This document shows positions 36,467 to 50,774 of a stretch of DNA of 64,000 nucleotides, piece after piece. How positions within the stretch are numbered: the first letter of the stretch is position 1; every line of letters starts with the position of its first letter. The DNA is from Trichomonas vaginalis G3 (lineage: Eukaryota; Parabasalia; Trichomonadida; Trichomonadidae). Both the position numbers and the translations under genes were made by a program. The notes under the pieces are model-generated. The model searched no databases and was not told the origin of the DNA. It was given only the letters and a program-made list of their open reading frames with translations. Location: positions 21,078,172-21,142,171 of the forward strand of contig NC_067206.1 in NCBI RefSeq assembly GCF_026262505.1, in the 5' to 3' direction.

Positions 36467-37869
36467 TTAATGTTTGAATTTGATTGCTTCAAATTGCGCA
36501 ATTTTAAGTAATTCGGCGTCAGATGTTAATTTTTTGCAAGAAGAATTAAATATATATGTGGGATTTGGTATTGCGTTTGATGTTTTGTTTGTTAATTCGT
36601 TGGATAAGGCTTTATCTGGGTTCCACGGATGAATACCATACTGATGCATTGACTTAATCACAAGCATCAATTAAAATTCTTACAATTTTTAACCTTGGTT
36701 TTGGGGTATTTGATAAATTATCTTGCTCATATGTGTAAAGCGGAACATATTTTAACCTGTTATTCTTTGATCTCAAAGATGCTGCACATCCTACATCAAA
36801 TAACTGGAGAACTACTGTGCAGTAAGCTGGAAATGTCAAGAGTTCAATTCTGAAGAGACTCAAAAGTTTGCAAGTAAAATAACTTACTCGGCTGATATGA
36901 TTATCACCGAATACGATATTATGCTGAGCTGCTGTGATAGCATCAAGACTTGAGCGATATCTCTGGATTTCGATAATAAAAGTTAAATTAAAGATATCCC
37001 ATATCTTCTTTGTCATCCATCCATAAGATTGTCCTGTAAGGAATGCTCTCACGGAGCGGAGTTCCTGTGAACAATTTTATATTCCTGGAACAATAATAAA
37101 TGGTTTCATCCGGTATCCTTCAGAATTATATGGGAAGATACTAGTAACAAGCACAAATTCATGCTCTTCTTTGGTTAAAGGAGGGTTGCTTTCAGTGCAG
37201 ATAACTTTGTAACGCTTTGATGAAGCAGAGATGTTTCATAAATACTCCACTTATTCCATGGATCAATTCCTGCCGTATACTGAAATTAATGTAAGAAGTT
37301 AGCAACTGTTGCTGTGTTACAGTACTTTGCTCGTTTTTCCTCATTTTCTTTTGAGCTTTTGATCTCAATGTTGAGATCAGAGCAAACTCTGTTTAACCAT
37401 GATCTTGAGGGGAGATATACTTCTAGCGAAGTAAACAATTCTTTTTCCTCTTGTTGGAAATTCGTCTGGATGAACAAGGCCAGCTAGATATAAAGCTCTG
37501 CTGTATCTATACTCCAGTAATTCGTAGGCAATCTGATAAGCTTCGATTACCTTTTCACATGCAAGACCTTTTGCTCTTTGATTGATTTCACCATAAAAAT
37601 CAAGTAATTCGACCTCTGAAAGATACGATGGTTCTCCACCATTACATGTGGTTGTCCATACATTTTCCGCAATTGTATGTCGCAACTCTGCAGTTATTGA
37701 ATCATCGCGTTCCATGTGAAATTCATCTTTGTTATCAGTGTAGCACTTTTTGTTTAGTCTTCTTTTGAAGATTTTACGTTGAATACGAGACAAAACTGCT
37801 TTTTCTCAATGAAGTTTACATTTGGCTTTAATGTAATTAAGACTTTTCATGTCACTTTTTGTAAAGTTC
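36467..37869 (-). pseudogene. Pogo/CENP-B-like transposase, decayed, U3
   Basis: Pieces 36467-36670, 36654-37052 and 37286-37793; same breaks as U1. Confidence 0.72.
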
Positions 37870-38918
37870 ATTTTCGGTACGGAACAAATGCATATATTAA
37901 TGCATTAATTCTAAATGTAATAAATTTTGTATCTTTGAAAATTTCAAAGTTAAAAAAAATTGGACTAATATTATTCGTCTTCAAATGTACTATGCAAATT
38001 AAAGTTTTTGGGCTATGGATTCTGGGATAAGATTATTGAAATTTTGGATGTTCCTCGAATTGGCCAGAGATTCGAGTGTCAATGCCTTGTTCCATAACAT
38101 AGTAATTGTGTTTGTGACTGAGCATATTTTTTTCTAAAATATAGAGATTAAAATTGTAAAAATCTTCATTTAAGGAGTTCCTGTTAAATGATTGTGACTT
38201 GATTATATTTGTGTCGTTTTTGGTAGTCTCTTTATTCGATTTTGATGAATTTATGTTCGAAATTCGGTATTTAACTAATAAGATTCAGAGTAAAACACTG
38301 GAAATCGGATATTCTCTATGCCAATGAACTGGACAATCTGTGTGTTTGGGAGGTGAAATTCCAAATTTTTTTGAAATCCCGAAAATGAAGATCAACCCTT
38401 TATTTTTGATTAAGATATTTTACAATTTCAGATTTTTTTGAATACTTTTGATTCGGTTTTGTTAAAAGCATATCAGCTAACTTGTTTTAAAAATCACATA
38501 TTTTTATGTGGTAAGACGAAATGATGGAAGTGAGGCATATCTCAATATTTTCACCAGATCTTCAGGCATTTAGCATGGATATATAATTGTTATCATGATT
38601 TGTATTTAGTAATATTATTTAATCCAACTTATCAAAGCTAAACAAGATAAGAAATGCGTTTTAATTTTTTTTCAAACAAAATTGAACAAAAATACACTTA
38701 GAAGATATATTTCTTTAAGTTATTTATAGTAATGGAAATAATATGGTATATCTATCATTAACATATAAGCAGATCATACCTCTCTTGTGCCATGCAATTA
38801 TGAATTAAGAATTTTGTAAATTCAACTGTATATAATAATCTTTTAATTGAAAAACATCATCAGACCAAGAGATGTTAATCATGTGCATCTAATATAATTG
38901 TTTTTGTCTAGTGTTGAA

Positions 38919-41317
38919 AACAGAAATTCATCAAAAGTGACACCTCAGAAAAGCTATAATATTGAATTTTTGAACTTTTGATAGAGCACGTTTTTAAATA
39001 TTAATTAAAGTAAATGTATATTTTGTAAAGATTCTTTTTAATAAAAAATAAAATTTTGAAGAAGAACACAAAATCTTCTGAAAAATAATATCACATAAAC
39101 TCATATTATTTTCTAATATATAACTATTTTATATAAAAATCAAATTCAATGATCTTAAAAGCGAAGGATAAACCTCAAAATTTACGAATATAATGAGTGG
39201 GAATATAATGCTTATCTATCATAAAACCATATGAAATATCAATTTTTGCTTTACGCCTAATTTTTGACGACAATTAGCAAAAAATGTTAAATGTTAACAC
39301 TCAGTCCATTTGAATATGAAAAATAAAATTGACTTTGATTAAATGTTTTTATTTATCATGCAATTCTTCTTGCGACCAAAGATTTGAATAAAATTTCAAA
39401 AAATAAGATAGCTTAAAAATAATATACGGTAGTGTTTACTAATAGATGAATAGTATATAAATTCTATTAAAATGGATTTGATCCAAAAAGATATATAAAA
39501 TTTGATCATAAATAAAATTGTTTAGAAGTCATTTAAAATGATGTAATTATTCAAATTTTGCTAAAACCCATTCCTCTTTGATATATAACTCCCATTTTTG
39601 CATTTCTGGCTCGTACCAAAATTTTGAAACTTCGAATAATTCGTTAGGAGTGTAATTACTATTCGTTTTTGGATTAATATCGAGAGATAAATGTGGTGTA
39701 TTGTTGTATTTTTCAATGAACTGCTGAACTGAGTCCTTGATTTGTTGAATATCATCCAACTCGTCTGGCAAAAACTTTTCTAAGCTTGGCCACAGGCGCT
39801 CCACCTTGCCGTTCTGTCTTGGCATATACGGCAAGGTGTGCTTCCAAACTATTCCGTTTTCCTGCATAACCTGGCCGAATTCACCGCGGTTTTCACCGCC
39901 GTTATCGGTCCAGATGCAGTAAGGGATAAACTCCTCTAAAAGTTTTCTTAAAATATTCGCTGTTGAGTTGGAAGACTTGTTTTTCAATAATTTAGTTTTG
40001 AGAACTTTACGTGTCATATCATTCAATATGGCAAAGAATGGAAAAGAAACATTACCGTGAAGGTAATGAATATCGCAGTGCCATATCAAATTCTTTGATA
40101 TGGCACGATATTTGGTAGGTGGATCTGCTGGTTTGTAATCTCTTTTGAAGATAAACCTGATTCCATCATAAATTTTTCCACTTGATGAGGCTTTATTTTT
40201 TGTAAATTGTCAAAAATTTGATCTTTGTCAAATCTTCTATATTTTCAAATTCTTTTGCAATTTCTTCTTTTTCTTTCTCACAATCGGGATTTTGAACAAT
40301 ATTTTGAAACCTTTTAATCAATAAATAAGTTTTTGAAATTCCTCCTTTATATTGTGAAACACAAGAATTAATTAATTGTTTTTGTTCAAATGTTGGTGGA
40401 TTTGGTTTTCTGCCGCGACTAACTTTTGGTAATTCGATTTCTTGAAGTTGAAATGCTCTTCTTATTGTATTTTCGGCAACATTCAATTTAATTTTACCAT
40501 TTTCCAATTCAACTTCCTTTCCCACACTTTTGTAATATTCACCTTCTTCTATTCTTCTTTTAGCTTCAAATAGCCATTCTCTGTTTATAGATTGGCAGTA
40601 GTCATAAAAGTGGTCCTTCTTTTGTGATAAGATTCAAATTTGAATGTGGATGATAAATAAAAATCAAAAATAATTGTTATAATTTAAATGAAGAAGTAAT
40701 TTAAAACGATTTTATTTATGATCAAATTTTATATATTTTTTTGGATCAAATCCATTTTAATAGAATTTATATACTATTCATCTATTAGTAAACACTACCG
40801 TATATTATTTTTAAGCTATCTTATTTTTTGAAATTTATTCAAATCTTTGGTCGCAAGAAGAATTGCATGATAAATAAAAACATTTAATCAAAGTCAATTT
40901 TATTTTTCATATTCAAATGGACTGAGTGTTAACATTTAACATTTTTTGCTAATTGTCGTCAAAAATTAGGCGTAAAGCAAAAATTGATATTTCATATGGT
41001 TTTATGATAGATAAGCATATATTCCCACTCATTATATTCGTAAATTTTGAGGTTTATCCTTCGCTTTTAAGATCATTGAATTTGATTTTTATATAAAATA
41101 GTTATATATTAGAAAATAATATGAGTTTATGTGATATTATTTTTCAGAAGATTTCATTCTATATGCCTATGAAAAGTACTCTCAAAACTAACTTTTTCCT
41201 AATTATAATTAAATCTAGAATATTGTATTATGCTTAGTGTTATTTCATTTTTCTCATTCAATTTAGAATTTACAAATGTCAAAAATTGAGAGCTGTCACT
41301 TTTGATGAATTTCTGTT
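38919..41317 (-). mobile_element. Integrase transposon with long inverted repeats, U3
   Basis: Both ends and arms as in U1; same flanks. Confidence 0.8.
39547..40605 (-). pseudogene. rve-type integrase, frame broken, U3
   Basis: Catalytic part 39547-40089 carries all three acids. The N-terminal part 40193-40525 lies in another frame, and the original start is out of frame through a one-base difference near it. All differences are one-base changes in short runs. Confidence 0.78.
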
Positions 41318-41528
41318 TATTACATAGCATTAATAAAAAAAATCATTTGTTCTGATTAATATTTATCCAATAATAATATATATTCATTTTTGAATTTAAT
41401 TAGCTTTTTTAAAGCTTAATATTTAATAATATTATTATTCAACATTCTTAATAAAATAAGATATATGCTTTATGTCTAATATATGTTTTGTAGAAATTTC
41501 GAGGAAATATCAAGGTTTCAACATCACT

Positions 41529-41758
41529 TCACTTCCACCATTTCGTCTTACGAAAGTTTAATTGTATGATTAAATACTTGGGCCATTCTAATATTTCATC
41601 TTTTGAAATCGATTTTGCTCAATAGGATATGTATTAAAATATTTTTCCAATGCATCCAATAAATTATCCGTGCCATTTATTGATATATCAAGAAAGTCGT
41701 TTTGTTTTGTTTCTATCGGGGTAATACGATGTGAAAAGTGACAAAAATATACTATGAT
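41529..41758 (-). pseudogene. Ubiquitin-specific protease-like fragment, U3
   Basis: As at 23990-24220, with a one-base difference within the run before GAAATCG. Confidence 0.45.
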
Positions 41759-41777
41759 TTATATTTCATTGTATAAT

Positions 41778-42932
41778 AAAGTCGAGAAGGGAGTCCTAAC
41801 CTTAAGAAAGGCTCTCTTCTCGACTTTCTGCTGCAATCTCACTCGAATTGCGCGTATATACTGCTTCTTTCATTAGAAGTAGTATATACGCGCAACAATA
41901 TGCCATGGCAAGTGCACTTGTCGCCACTTTTAATGTTTCTCAAATGCAATGCGGAAGGAGTGGCAATATAGTACTTGGGTAGTTGTGGAGTTATGTGTTA
42001 GGAGAGGGAACAGGACAAATTTGCCACACGGCACTTTTTTTTAAAAAAAATTAATGGAGCGGAGCGATACTCTGCTGCAGGAGCCCCAAGGCTCCCAATC
42101 ATACGAAAGGAGCCTCACTCTGATCCATCAGCAGAGCCTTTTCATTTGGCTCTGCTGATCAAAGATTCGGCGAAGCCATTCTTCGTTCAGGAGCCCAAGG
42201 CTCCCAATCATTACGAAAGGGAGCCTCAGGCTCCTGAGAATCCATCAGCAGAGGCCTTTTCATTTGGCCTCTGCTGATCAAAGATTCGGCGAAGCCATTC
42301 TTCGTCTCAGGAGCCCCAAGGCTCCCAATCATTACGAAAGGAGCCTCAGGGCTCCTGAGAATCCATCAGTAGAGGCCTTTTCATTTGGCCTCTGCTGATC
42401 AAAGATTCGGCGAAGCCATTCTTCGTCTCAGGAGCCCAAGGCTCCCAATCATTACGAAAGGGAGCCTCAGGGCTCCTGAGAATCCATCAGTAGAGGCCTT
42501 TTCATTTGGCCTCTGCTGATCAAAGATTCGGCGAAGCCATTCTTCGTCTCAGGAGCCCCAAGGCTCCCAATCATTACGAAAGGGAGCCTCAGGGCTCCTG
42601 AGAATCCATCAGTAGAGGCCTTTTCATTTGGCCTCTGCTGATCAAAGATTCGGCGAAGCCATTCTTCGTCTCAGGAGCCCCAAGGCTCCCAATCATTACG
42701 AAAGGGAGCCTCAGGGCTCCTGAGAAACCTCTTTGAGAAGTTTTCTTTAAGAAAACCTTCTCAAAGATGATTGTCAGCATTCACTCAAAATCTACCAAGA
42801 GTTTCAAAGTTTCAAATCTATCTGAAATGAAGCTTTGAATCTCTTGTATATCTAATTGTAGAGGTACCTTTTCAAAATGTCTTCTATTGATTAAATTTAA
42901 TCAGTAAAAGTCATTTTGAAAGGTACATCTCT
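41778..42932. repeat. Hairpin block with six minisatellite copies, U3
   Basis: Copies at about 42079, 42187, 42309, 42430, 42552 and 42673. The first copy has lost several bases in its right-hand stem, and that hairpin is weakened. The palindrome near 42730-42766 has one base missing in its left arm. Confidence 0.82.
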
Positions 42933-43109
42933 ATAATTGCTATTGAGCATTCACTCTTGGAACCTTGGAGCTCTTGTGTAGTGCATGAAAACTCCAAGAT
43001 TCTAGAATAAAACATATATCATAGACATAATTTCTTCAAATATAATTTAAGGTTATTTTTTAAAAAATTAGAACAGCGTAATTTAAGGTTATTGAAAAGT
43101 GACACTTGA

Positions 43110-43466
43110 CAAATTTATCCCGCACTCTTCAAAAATAAGGAAATTTTGATAAATATCCTCATCGCTATTATCATAAAAGATTCAATATCCCTTTCGATAT
43201 TTAATGACAAATTTGAAAAGGTGTTTGAAATTCTTTCGGATTTTGTTGAATTTAACCCAAAATTTATTATTAATTGTTTACAAGAAATTTTATTTAACTC
43301 TTCTTGTAAAGAAAACTTTGCCAATATTTTGAATGCATTTGAAAATTCCGAGCTTAGAATATATTTGGATGAATGCGAAGATGAAATCGATCCTGAAATT
43401 TTTGACTCTCTCAAAAATATGTATTCAATTTTAAATGATCTAATTCTCATCAATAATAACATATGA
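43110..43466 (+). pseudogene. Helical acidic protein fragment, U3
   Basis: As U1, but the last residues differ through a one-base difference near the 3' end (ends DLILINNNI). Confidence 0.4.
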
Positions 43467-45455
43467 ATAAAAAATAAATGGATTTAATTTTTTTTATCAG
43501 TTTCAATAGATTACAGTTATTTTTATTTTCTACAATATCTCATTACCAAATCGTTTTAACTCTTTGTATATCAAAGAATAATAATAAGTGACCTGTAATA
43601 ACCATACTCATAATGGATTAGACCTCAAATTATTTAAAATGTCAATTCAATATTATTAAATTACAATTTCTTTTATTCTAATAGATTTTAACTAGCCAAT
43701 CATGATTACAAATATTGTAGCCTTCATTAACTCATAATATCGAAGAATATAACTTATATTCATGGACAATTTGTGATTAATTTCCAATAATATATAAAAC
43801 CGACTCAAATTAATCATGTTGGCATTAGCGCGCATCGATGCTCAATCTACCTGTAGTATTATAAGCTTATATTCCTATTTTTCAGCATTAAAATTGTGAA
43901 TTACGTAATTTTGTCATAGTTTTACGTAATTTTAATTTTTTTGATAAGAAAAAAATGACTTTAAGAAAAAACGAGATCACTCATAATCTTTTTCTCAGAA
44001 AACTGCAGAGTATAAACAAATGTACTCAAACGTGCATTAAGCACAATACCTGGTCCCCATTTCGCTCTATGGACCGATAATGGTACAAAAAATAAAGAAA
44101 AATTGCAAAAACGTTCCCACTTTTTGAGAGGGATGTTTTGCAAAATAATTTTATGGACATCTCTGGAAAGTTTCATTTCAGTTTGATAATATATCCAACA
44201 CCTATATAGAAGAGCCTTGCTGATTTGACCTGAAAGAGCGAAAGTTAGTTTTTGATTTGAAAACCCTGCAATTTAATATTGTTAAGGACTCAATGTAGAA
44301 ATATGATATAATATCATGTAGAGATCAATCATCTTCCAAAAATCTTCTATGTATGAAAGAAAAAAATTTGCAAAACGTACCTCTCAAGAAGTGGGAACGT
44401 TTTGCACACTCTCGAAAATAAAACACAATTTCATTAATTATTATGCGAAAGGGGAATTGAACATATTTTTATTCAACCAGATAATCCTCAGGCCAACAGA
44501 TTTCGCAAAGAGAATTTCCCCAAACAGTAAGATTTTTCAAAAAAAAGAAATATAATGCGAAGAATTAAGATTAATCACCGAAAAAACAACTGATTTTACT
44601 TACTTTAATGATTTTGAAGATATGCAAATTATCAGGAAGAAAGCTCAATATAACAAATAAAATAATATTTAATTTGCAAGAATGGTTTAATGACTACGCA
44701 CAAATACATAGCCTCATACATATCAACAAAGGTCTTGGGTCTCCGAGGTTCTCAATTTCATCAGAAACCGCTATATGATAACCAAGCTTACTCAGATCTA
44801 CACATAAATACATAGCCTCATACATATCAACAAAGGTCTCTCTACTCTTAAGTTCCAATTCCCAAAATTTTATTTTTATATTTATTGGCAAAAGGTAAAA
44901 GTTCCAAATTATCGTATCGTTAATTTTAATTTGCTTTCAAATTATATTTTTTGTACTTACGTTCAATTTTTATTTTTAATAAATTATTTATATTAAAATT
45001 TCGAAATATTCATAAATACATTCAATTCATATAATAATAGTCAATATCATCGTTTTGCGAAGATCAGATCCTACACAAAAACCATGGAGAGGATTGTATT
45101 TTCAATGTATGCCTCTGGTCGAGCACTAAAAGCAAAAGCTAGACAGTTTTTAACCTGTATAATAAAAATGTATCATATATCTTTTTGGAAAATAAAAACA
45201 AATTTTTATTTATTCAATATTATATAAAAAGGTGTTGATATTGCAGGTTTTTCAGTATGTTTTCCATCCCAATAAAACTCAATATTAATCGATATATCTG
45301 AAAAATACGAGGTGTCAAAGTGGTGAATTTCACCTCACTTCGTTTTGCTCCATTAAATTGACTCAATTTCATCCCTTTGCTGAGAATTTTTGTATTTGGA
45401 GGATAATAATCTAAATAATTCGAAATATTTGTTACAATAACTATCAGTGCTTGAT

Positions 45456-46857
45456 TTAATGTTTGAATTTGATTGCTTCAAATTGCGCAATTTTAAGTAA
45501 TTCGGCGTCAGATGTTAATTTTTTGCAAGAAGAATTAAATATATATGTGGGATTTGGTATTGCGTTTGATGTTTTGTTTGTTAATTCGTTGGATAAGGCT
45601 TTATCTGGGTTCCACGGATGAATACCATACTGATGCATTGACTTAATCACAAGCATCAATTAAAATTCTTACAATTTTTAACCTTGGTTTTGGGGTATTT
45701 GATAAATTATCTTGCTCATATGTGTAAAGCGGAACATATTTTAACCTGTTATTCTTTGATCTCAAAGATGCTGCACATCCTACATCAAATAACTGGAGAA
45801 CTACTGTGCAGTAAGCTGGAAATGTCAAGAGTTCAATTCTGAAGAGACTCAAAAGTTTGCAAGTAAAATAACTTACTCGGCTGATATGATTATCACCGAA
45901 TACGATATTATGCTGAGCTGCTGTGATAGCATCAAGACTTGAGCGATATCTCTGGATTTCGATAATAAAAGTTAAATTAAAGATATCCCATATCTTCTTT
46001 GTCATCCATCCATAAGATTGTCCTGTAAGGAATGCTCTCACGGAGCGGAGTTCCTGTGAACAATTTTATATTCCTGGAACAATAATAAATGGTTTCATCC
46101 GGTATCCTTCAGAATTATATGGGAAGATACTAGTAACAAGCACAAATTCATGCTCTTCTTTGGTTAAAGGAGGGTTGCTTTCAGTGCAGATAACTTTGTA
46201 ACGCTTTGATGAAGCAGAGATGTTTCATAAATACTCCACTTATTCCATGGATCAATTCCTGCCGTATACTGAAATTAATGTAAGAAGTTAGCAACTGTTG
46301 CTGTGTTACAGTACTTGCTCGTTTTTCCTCATTTTCTTTTGAGCTTTTGATCTCAATGTTGAGATCAGAGCAAACTCTGTTTAACCATGATCTTGAGGGG
46401 AGATATACTTCTAGCGAAGTAAACAATTCTTTTTCCTCTTGTTGGAAATTCGTCTGGATGAACAAGGCCAGCTAGATATAAAGCTCTGCTGTATCTATAC
46501 TCCAGTAATTCGTAGGCAATCTGATAAGCTTCGATTACCTTTTCACATGCAAGACCTTTTGCTCTTTGATTGATTTCACCATAAAAATCAAGTAATTCGA
46601 CCTCTGAAAGATACGATGGTTCTCCACCATTACATGTGGTTGTCCATACATTTTCCGCAATTGTATGTCGCAACTCTGCAGTTATTGAATCATCGCGTTC
46701 CATGTGAAATTCATCTTTGTTATCAGTGTAGCACTTTTTGTTTAGTCTTCTTTTGAAGATTTTACGTTGAATACGAGACAAAACTGCTTTTTCTCAATGA
46801 AGTTTACATTTGGCTTTAATGTAATTAAGACTTTTCATGTCACTTTTTGTAAAGTTC
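45456..46857 (-). pseudogene. Pogo/CENP-B-like transposase, decayed, U4
   Basis: Pieces 45456-45659, 45643-46041, 46181-46465 and 46365-46781. A one-base difference lets the HTH part run on into the NFSIRQELIHG segment that lies in another frame elsewhere, supporting one ancestral gene. Confidence 0.72.
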
Positions 46858-47910
46858 ATTTTCGGTACGGAACAAATGCATATATTAATGCATTAATTCT
46901 AAATGTAATAAATTTTGTATCTTTGAAAATTTCAAAGTTAAAAAAAATTGGACTAATATTATTCGTCTTCAAATGTACTATGCAAATTAAAGTTTTTGGG
47001 CTATGGATTCTGTGGGATAAGATTATTGAAATTTTGGATGTTCCTCGAATTGGCCAGAGATTCGAGTGTCAATGCCTTGTTCCATAACATAGTAATTGTG
47101 TTTGTGACTGAGCATATTTTTTTCTAAAATATAGAGATTAAAATTGTAAAAATCTTCATTTAAGGAGTTCCTGTTAAATGATTGTGACTTGATTATATTT
47201 GTGTCGTTTTTGGTAGTCTCTTTATTCGATTTTGATGAATTTATGTTCGAAATTCGGTATTTAACTAATAAGATTCAGAGTAAAACACTGGAAATCGGAT
47301 ATTCTCTATGCCAATGAACTGGACAATCTGTGTGTTTGGGAGGTGAAATTCCAAATTTTTTTGAAATCCCGAAAATGAAGATCAACCCTTTATTTTTGAT
47401 TAAGATATTTTACAATTTCAGATTTTTTTGAATACTTTTGATTCGGTTTTGTTAAAAGCATATCAGCTAACTTGTTTTAAAAATCACATATTTTTATGTG
47501 GTAAGACGAAATGATGGAAGTGAGGCATATCTCAATATTTTCACCAGATCTTCAGGCATTTAGCATGGATATATAATTGTTATCATGATTTGTATTTAGT
47601 AATATTATTTAATCCAACTTATCAAAGCTAAACAAGATAAGAAATGCGTTTTAATTTTTTTTTCAAACAAAATTGAACAAAAAATACACTTAGAAGATAT
47701 ATTTCTTTAAGTTATTTATAGTAATGGAAATAATATGGTATATCTATCATTAACATATAAGCAGATCATACCTCTCTTGTGCCATGCAATTATGAATTAA
47801 GAATTTTGTAAATTCAACTGTATATAATAATCTTTTAATTGAAAAACATCATCAGACCAAGAGATGTTAATCATGTGCATCTAATATAATTGTTTTTGTC
47901 TAGTGTTGAA

Positions 47911-50314
47911 AACAGAAATTCATCAAAAGTGACACCTCAGAAAAGCTATAATATTGAATTTTTGGAACTTTTGATAGAGCACGTTTTTAAATATTAATTA
48001 AAGTAAATGTATATTTTGTAAAGATTCTTTTTAATAAAAAATAAAATTTTGAAGAAGAACACAAAATCTTCTGAAAAATAATATCACATAAACTCATATT
48101 ATTTTCTAATATATAACTATTTTATATAAAAATCAAATTCAATGATCTTAAAAGCGAAGGATAAACCTCAAAATTTACGAATATAATGAGTGGGAATATA
48201 ATGCTTATCTATCATAAAACCATATGAAATATCAATTTTTGCTTTACGCCTAATTTTTGACGACAATTAGCAAAAAATGTTAAATGTTAACACTCAGTCC
48301 ATTTGAATATGAAAAATAAAATTGACTTTGATTAAATGTTTTTATTTATCATGCAATTCTTCTTGCGACCAAAGATTTGAATAAAATTTCAAAAAATAAG
48401 ATAGCTTAAAAATAATATACGGTAGTGTTTACTAATAGATGAATAGTATATAAATTCTATTAAAATGGATTTGATCCAAAAAGATATATAAAATTTGATC
48501 ATAAATAAAATTGTTTAGAAGTCATTTAAAATGATGTAATTATTCAAATTTTGCTAAAACCCATTCCTCTTTGATATATAACTCCCATTTTTGCATTTCT
48601 GGCTCGTACCAAAATTTTGAAACTTCGAATAATTCGTTAGGAGTGTAATTACTATTCGATTTTGGATTAATATCGAGAGATAAATGTGGTGTATTGTTGT
48701 ATTTTTCAATGAACTGCTGAACTGAGTCCTTGATTTGTTGAATATCATCCAACTCGTCTGGCAAAAACTTTTCTAAGCTTGGCCACAGGCGCTCCACCTT
48801 GCCGTTCTGTCTTGGCATATACGGCAAGGTGTGCTTCCAAACTATTCCGTTTTCCTGCATAACCTGGCCGAATTCACCGCGGTTTTCACCGCCGTTATCG
48901 GTCCAGATGCAGTAAGGGATAAACTCCTCTAAAAGTTTTCTTAAAATATTCGCTGTTGAGTTGGAAGACTTGTTTTTCAATAATTTAGTTTTGAGAACTT
49001 TACGTGTCATATCATTCAATATGGCAAAGAATGGAAAAGAAACATTACCGTGAAGGTAATGAATATCGCAGTGCCATATCAAATTCTTTGATATGGCACG
49101 ATATTTGGTAGGTGGATCTGCTGGTTTGTAATCTCTTTTTGAAGATAAACCTGATTCCATCATAAATTTTTCCACTTGATGAGGCTTTATTTTTGTAAAT
49201 TGTCAAAAATTTGATCTTTTGTCAAATCTTCTATATTTTCAAATTCTTTTGCAATTTCTTCTTTTTCTTTCTCACAATCGGGATTTTGAACAATATTTTG
49301 AAACCTTTTAATCAATAAATAAGTTTTTGAAATTCCTCCTTTATATTGTGAAACACAAGAATTAATTAATTGTTTTTGTTCAAATGTTGGTGGATTTGGT
49401 TTTCTGCCGCGACTAACTTTTGGTAATTCGATTTCTTGAAGTTGAAATGCTCTTCTTATTGTATTTTCGGCAACATTCAATTTAATTTTACCATTTTCCA
49501 ATTCAACTTCCTTTCCCACACTTTTGTAATATTCACCTTCTTCTATTCTTCTTTTAGCTTCAAATAGCCATTCTCTGTTTATAGATTTGGCAGTAGTCAT
49601 AAAAGTGGTCCTTCTTTTGTGATAAGATTCAAATTTGAATGTGGATGATAAATAAAAATCAAAAATAATTGTTATAATTTAAATGAAGAAGTAATTTAAA
49701 ACGATTTTATTTATGATCAAATTTTATATATTTTTTTGGATCAAATCCATTTTAATAGAATTTATATACTATTCATCTATTAGTAAACACTACCGTATAT
49801 TATTTTTAAGCTATCTTATTTTTTGAAATTTTATTCAAATCTTTGGTCGCAAGAAGAATTGCATGATAAATAAAAACATTTAATCAAAGTCAATTTTATT
49901 TTTCATATTCAAATGGACTGAGTGTTAACATTTAACATTTTTTGCTAATTGTCGTCAAAAATTAGGCGTAAAGCAAAAATTGATATTTCATATGGTTTTA
50001 TGATAGATAAGCATTATATTCCCACTCATTATATTCGTAAATTTTGAGGTTTATCCTTCGCTTTTAAGATCATTGAATTTGATTTTTATATAAAATAGTT
50101 ATATATTAGAAAATAATATGAGTTTATGTGATATTATTTTTCAGAAGATTTCATTCTATATGCCTATGAAAAGTACTCTCAAAACTAACTTTTTCCTAAT
50201 TATAATTAAATCTAGAATATTGTATTATGCTTAGTGTTATTTCATTTTTCTCATTCAATTTAGAATTTACAAATGTCAAAAATTGAGAGCTGTCAATTTT
50301 GATGAATTTCTGTT
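47911..50314 (-). mobile_element. Integrase transposon with long inverted repeats, U4
   Basis: Both ends and arms as in U1. The right end has a C-to-A change inside the GTCAC motif near 50295. Confidence 0.8.
48540..49600 (-). pseudogene. rve-type integrase, frame split once, U4
   Basis: Parts 48540-49175 and 49187-49600 are split by a single length change in a T run. There is one amino-acid difference from U1 in the C-terminal region (NPKS for NPKT). All catalytic residues are kept. The break may be a sequencing error. Confidence 0.82.
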
Positions 50315-50524
50315 TATTACATAGCATTAATAAAAAAATCATTTGTTCTGATTAATATTTATCCAATAATAATATATATTCATTTTTGAATTTAATTAGC
50401 TTTTTTAAAGCTTAATATTTAATAATATTATTATTCAACATTCTTAATAAAATAAGATATATGCTTTATGTCTAATATATGTTTTGTAGAAATTTCGAGG
50501 AAATATCAAGGTTTCAACATCACT

Positions 50525-50755
50525 TCACTTCCACCATTTCGTCTTACGAAAGTTTAATTGTATGATTAAATACTTGGGCCATTCTAATATTTCATCTTTT
50601 TGAAATCGATTTTGCTCAATAGGATATGTATTAAAATATTTTTCCAATGCATCCAATAAATTATCCGTGCCATTTATTGATATATCAAGAAAGTCGTTTT
50701 GTTTTGTTTCTATCGGGGTAATACGATGTGAAAAGTGACAAAAATATACTATGAT
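50525..50755 (-). pseudogene. Ubiquitin-specific protease-like fragment, U4
   Basis: As at 23990-24220. Confidence 0.48.
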
Positions 50756-50774
50756 TTATATTTCATTGTATAAT

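Larger units (their letters stand above)
36132..45118. repeat. Tandem composite unit U3 (8987 bp)
   Basis: As U1, but six minisatellite copies, which accounts for the extra about 0.2 kb. It shows slightly more one-base differences than other clean units, notably in the minisatellite. Confidence 0.85.
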
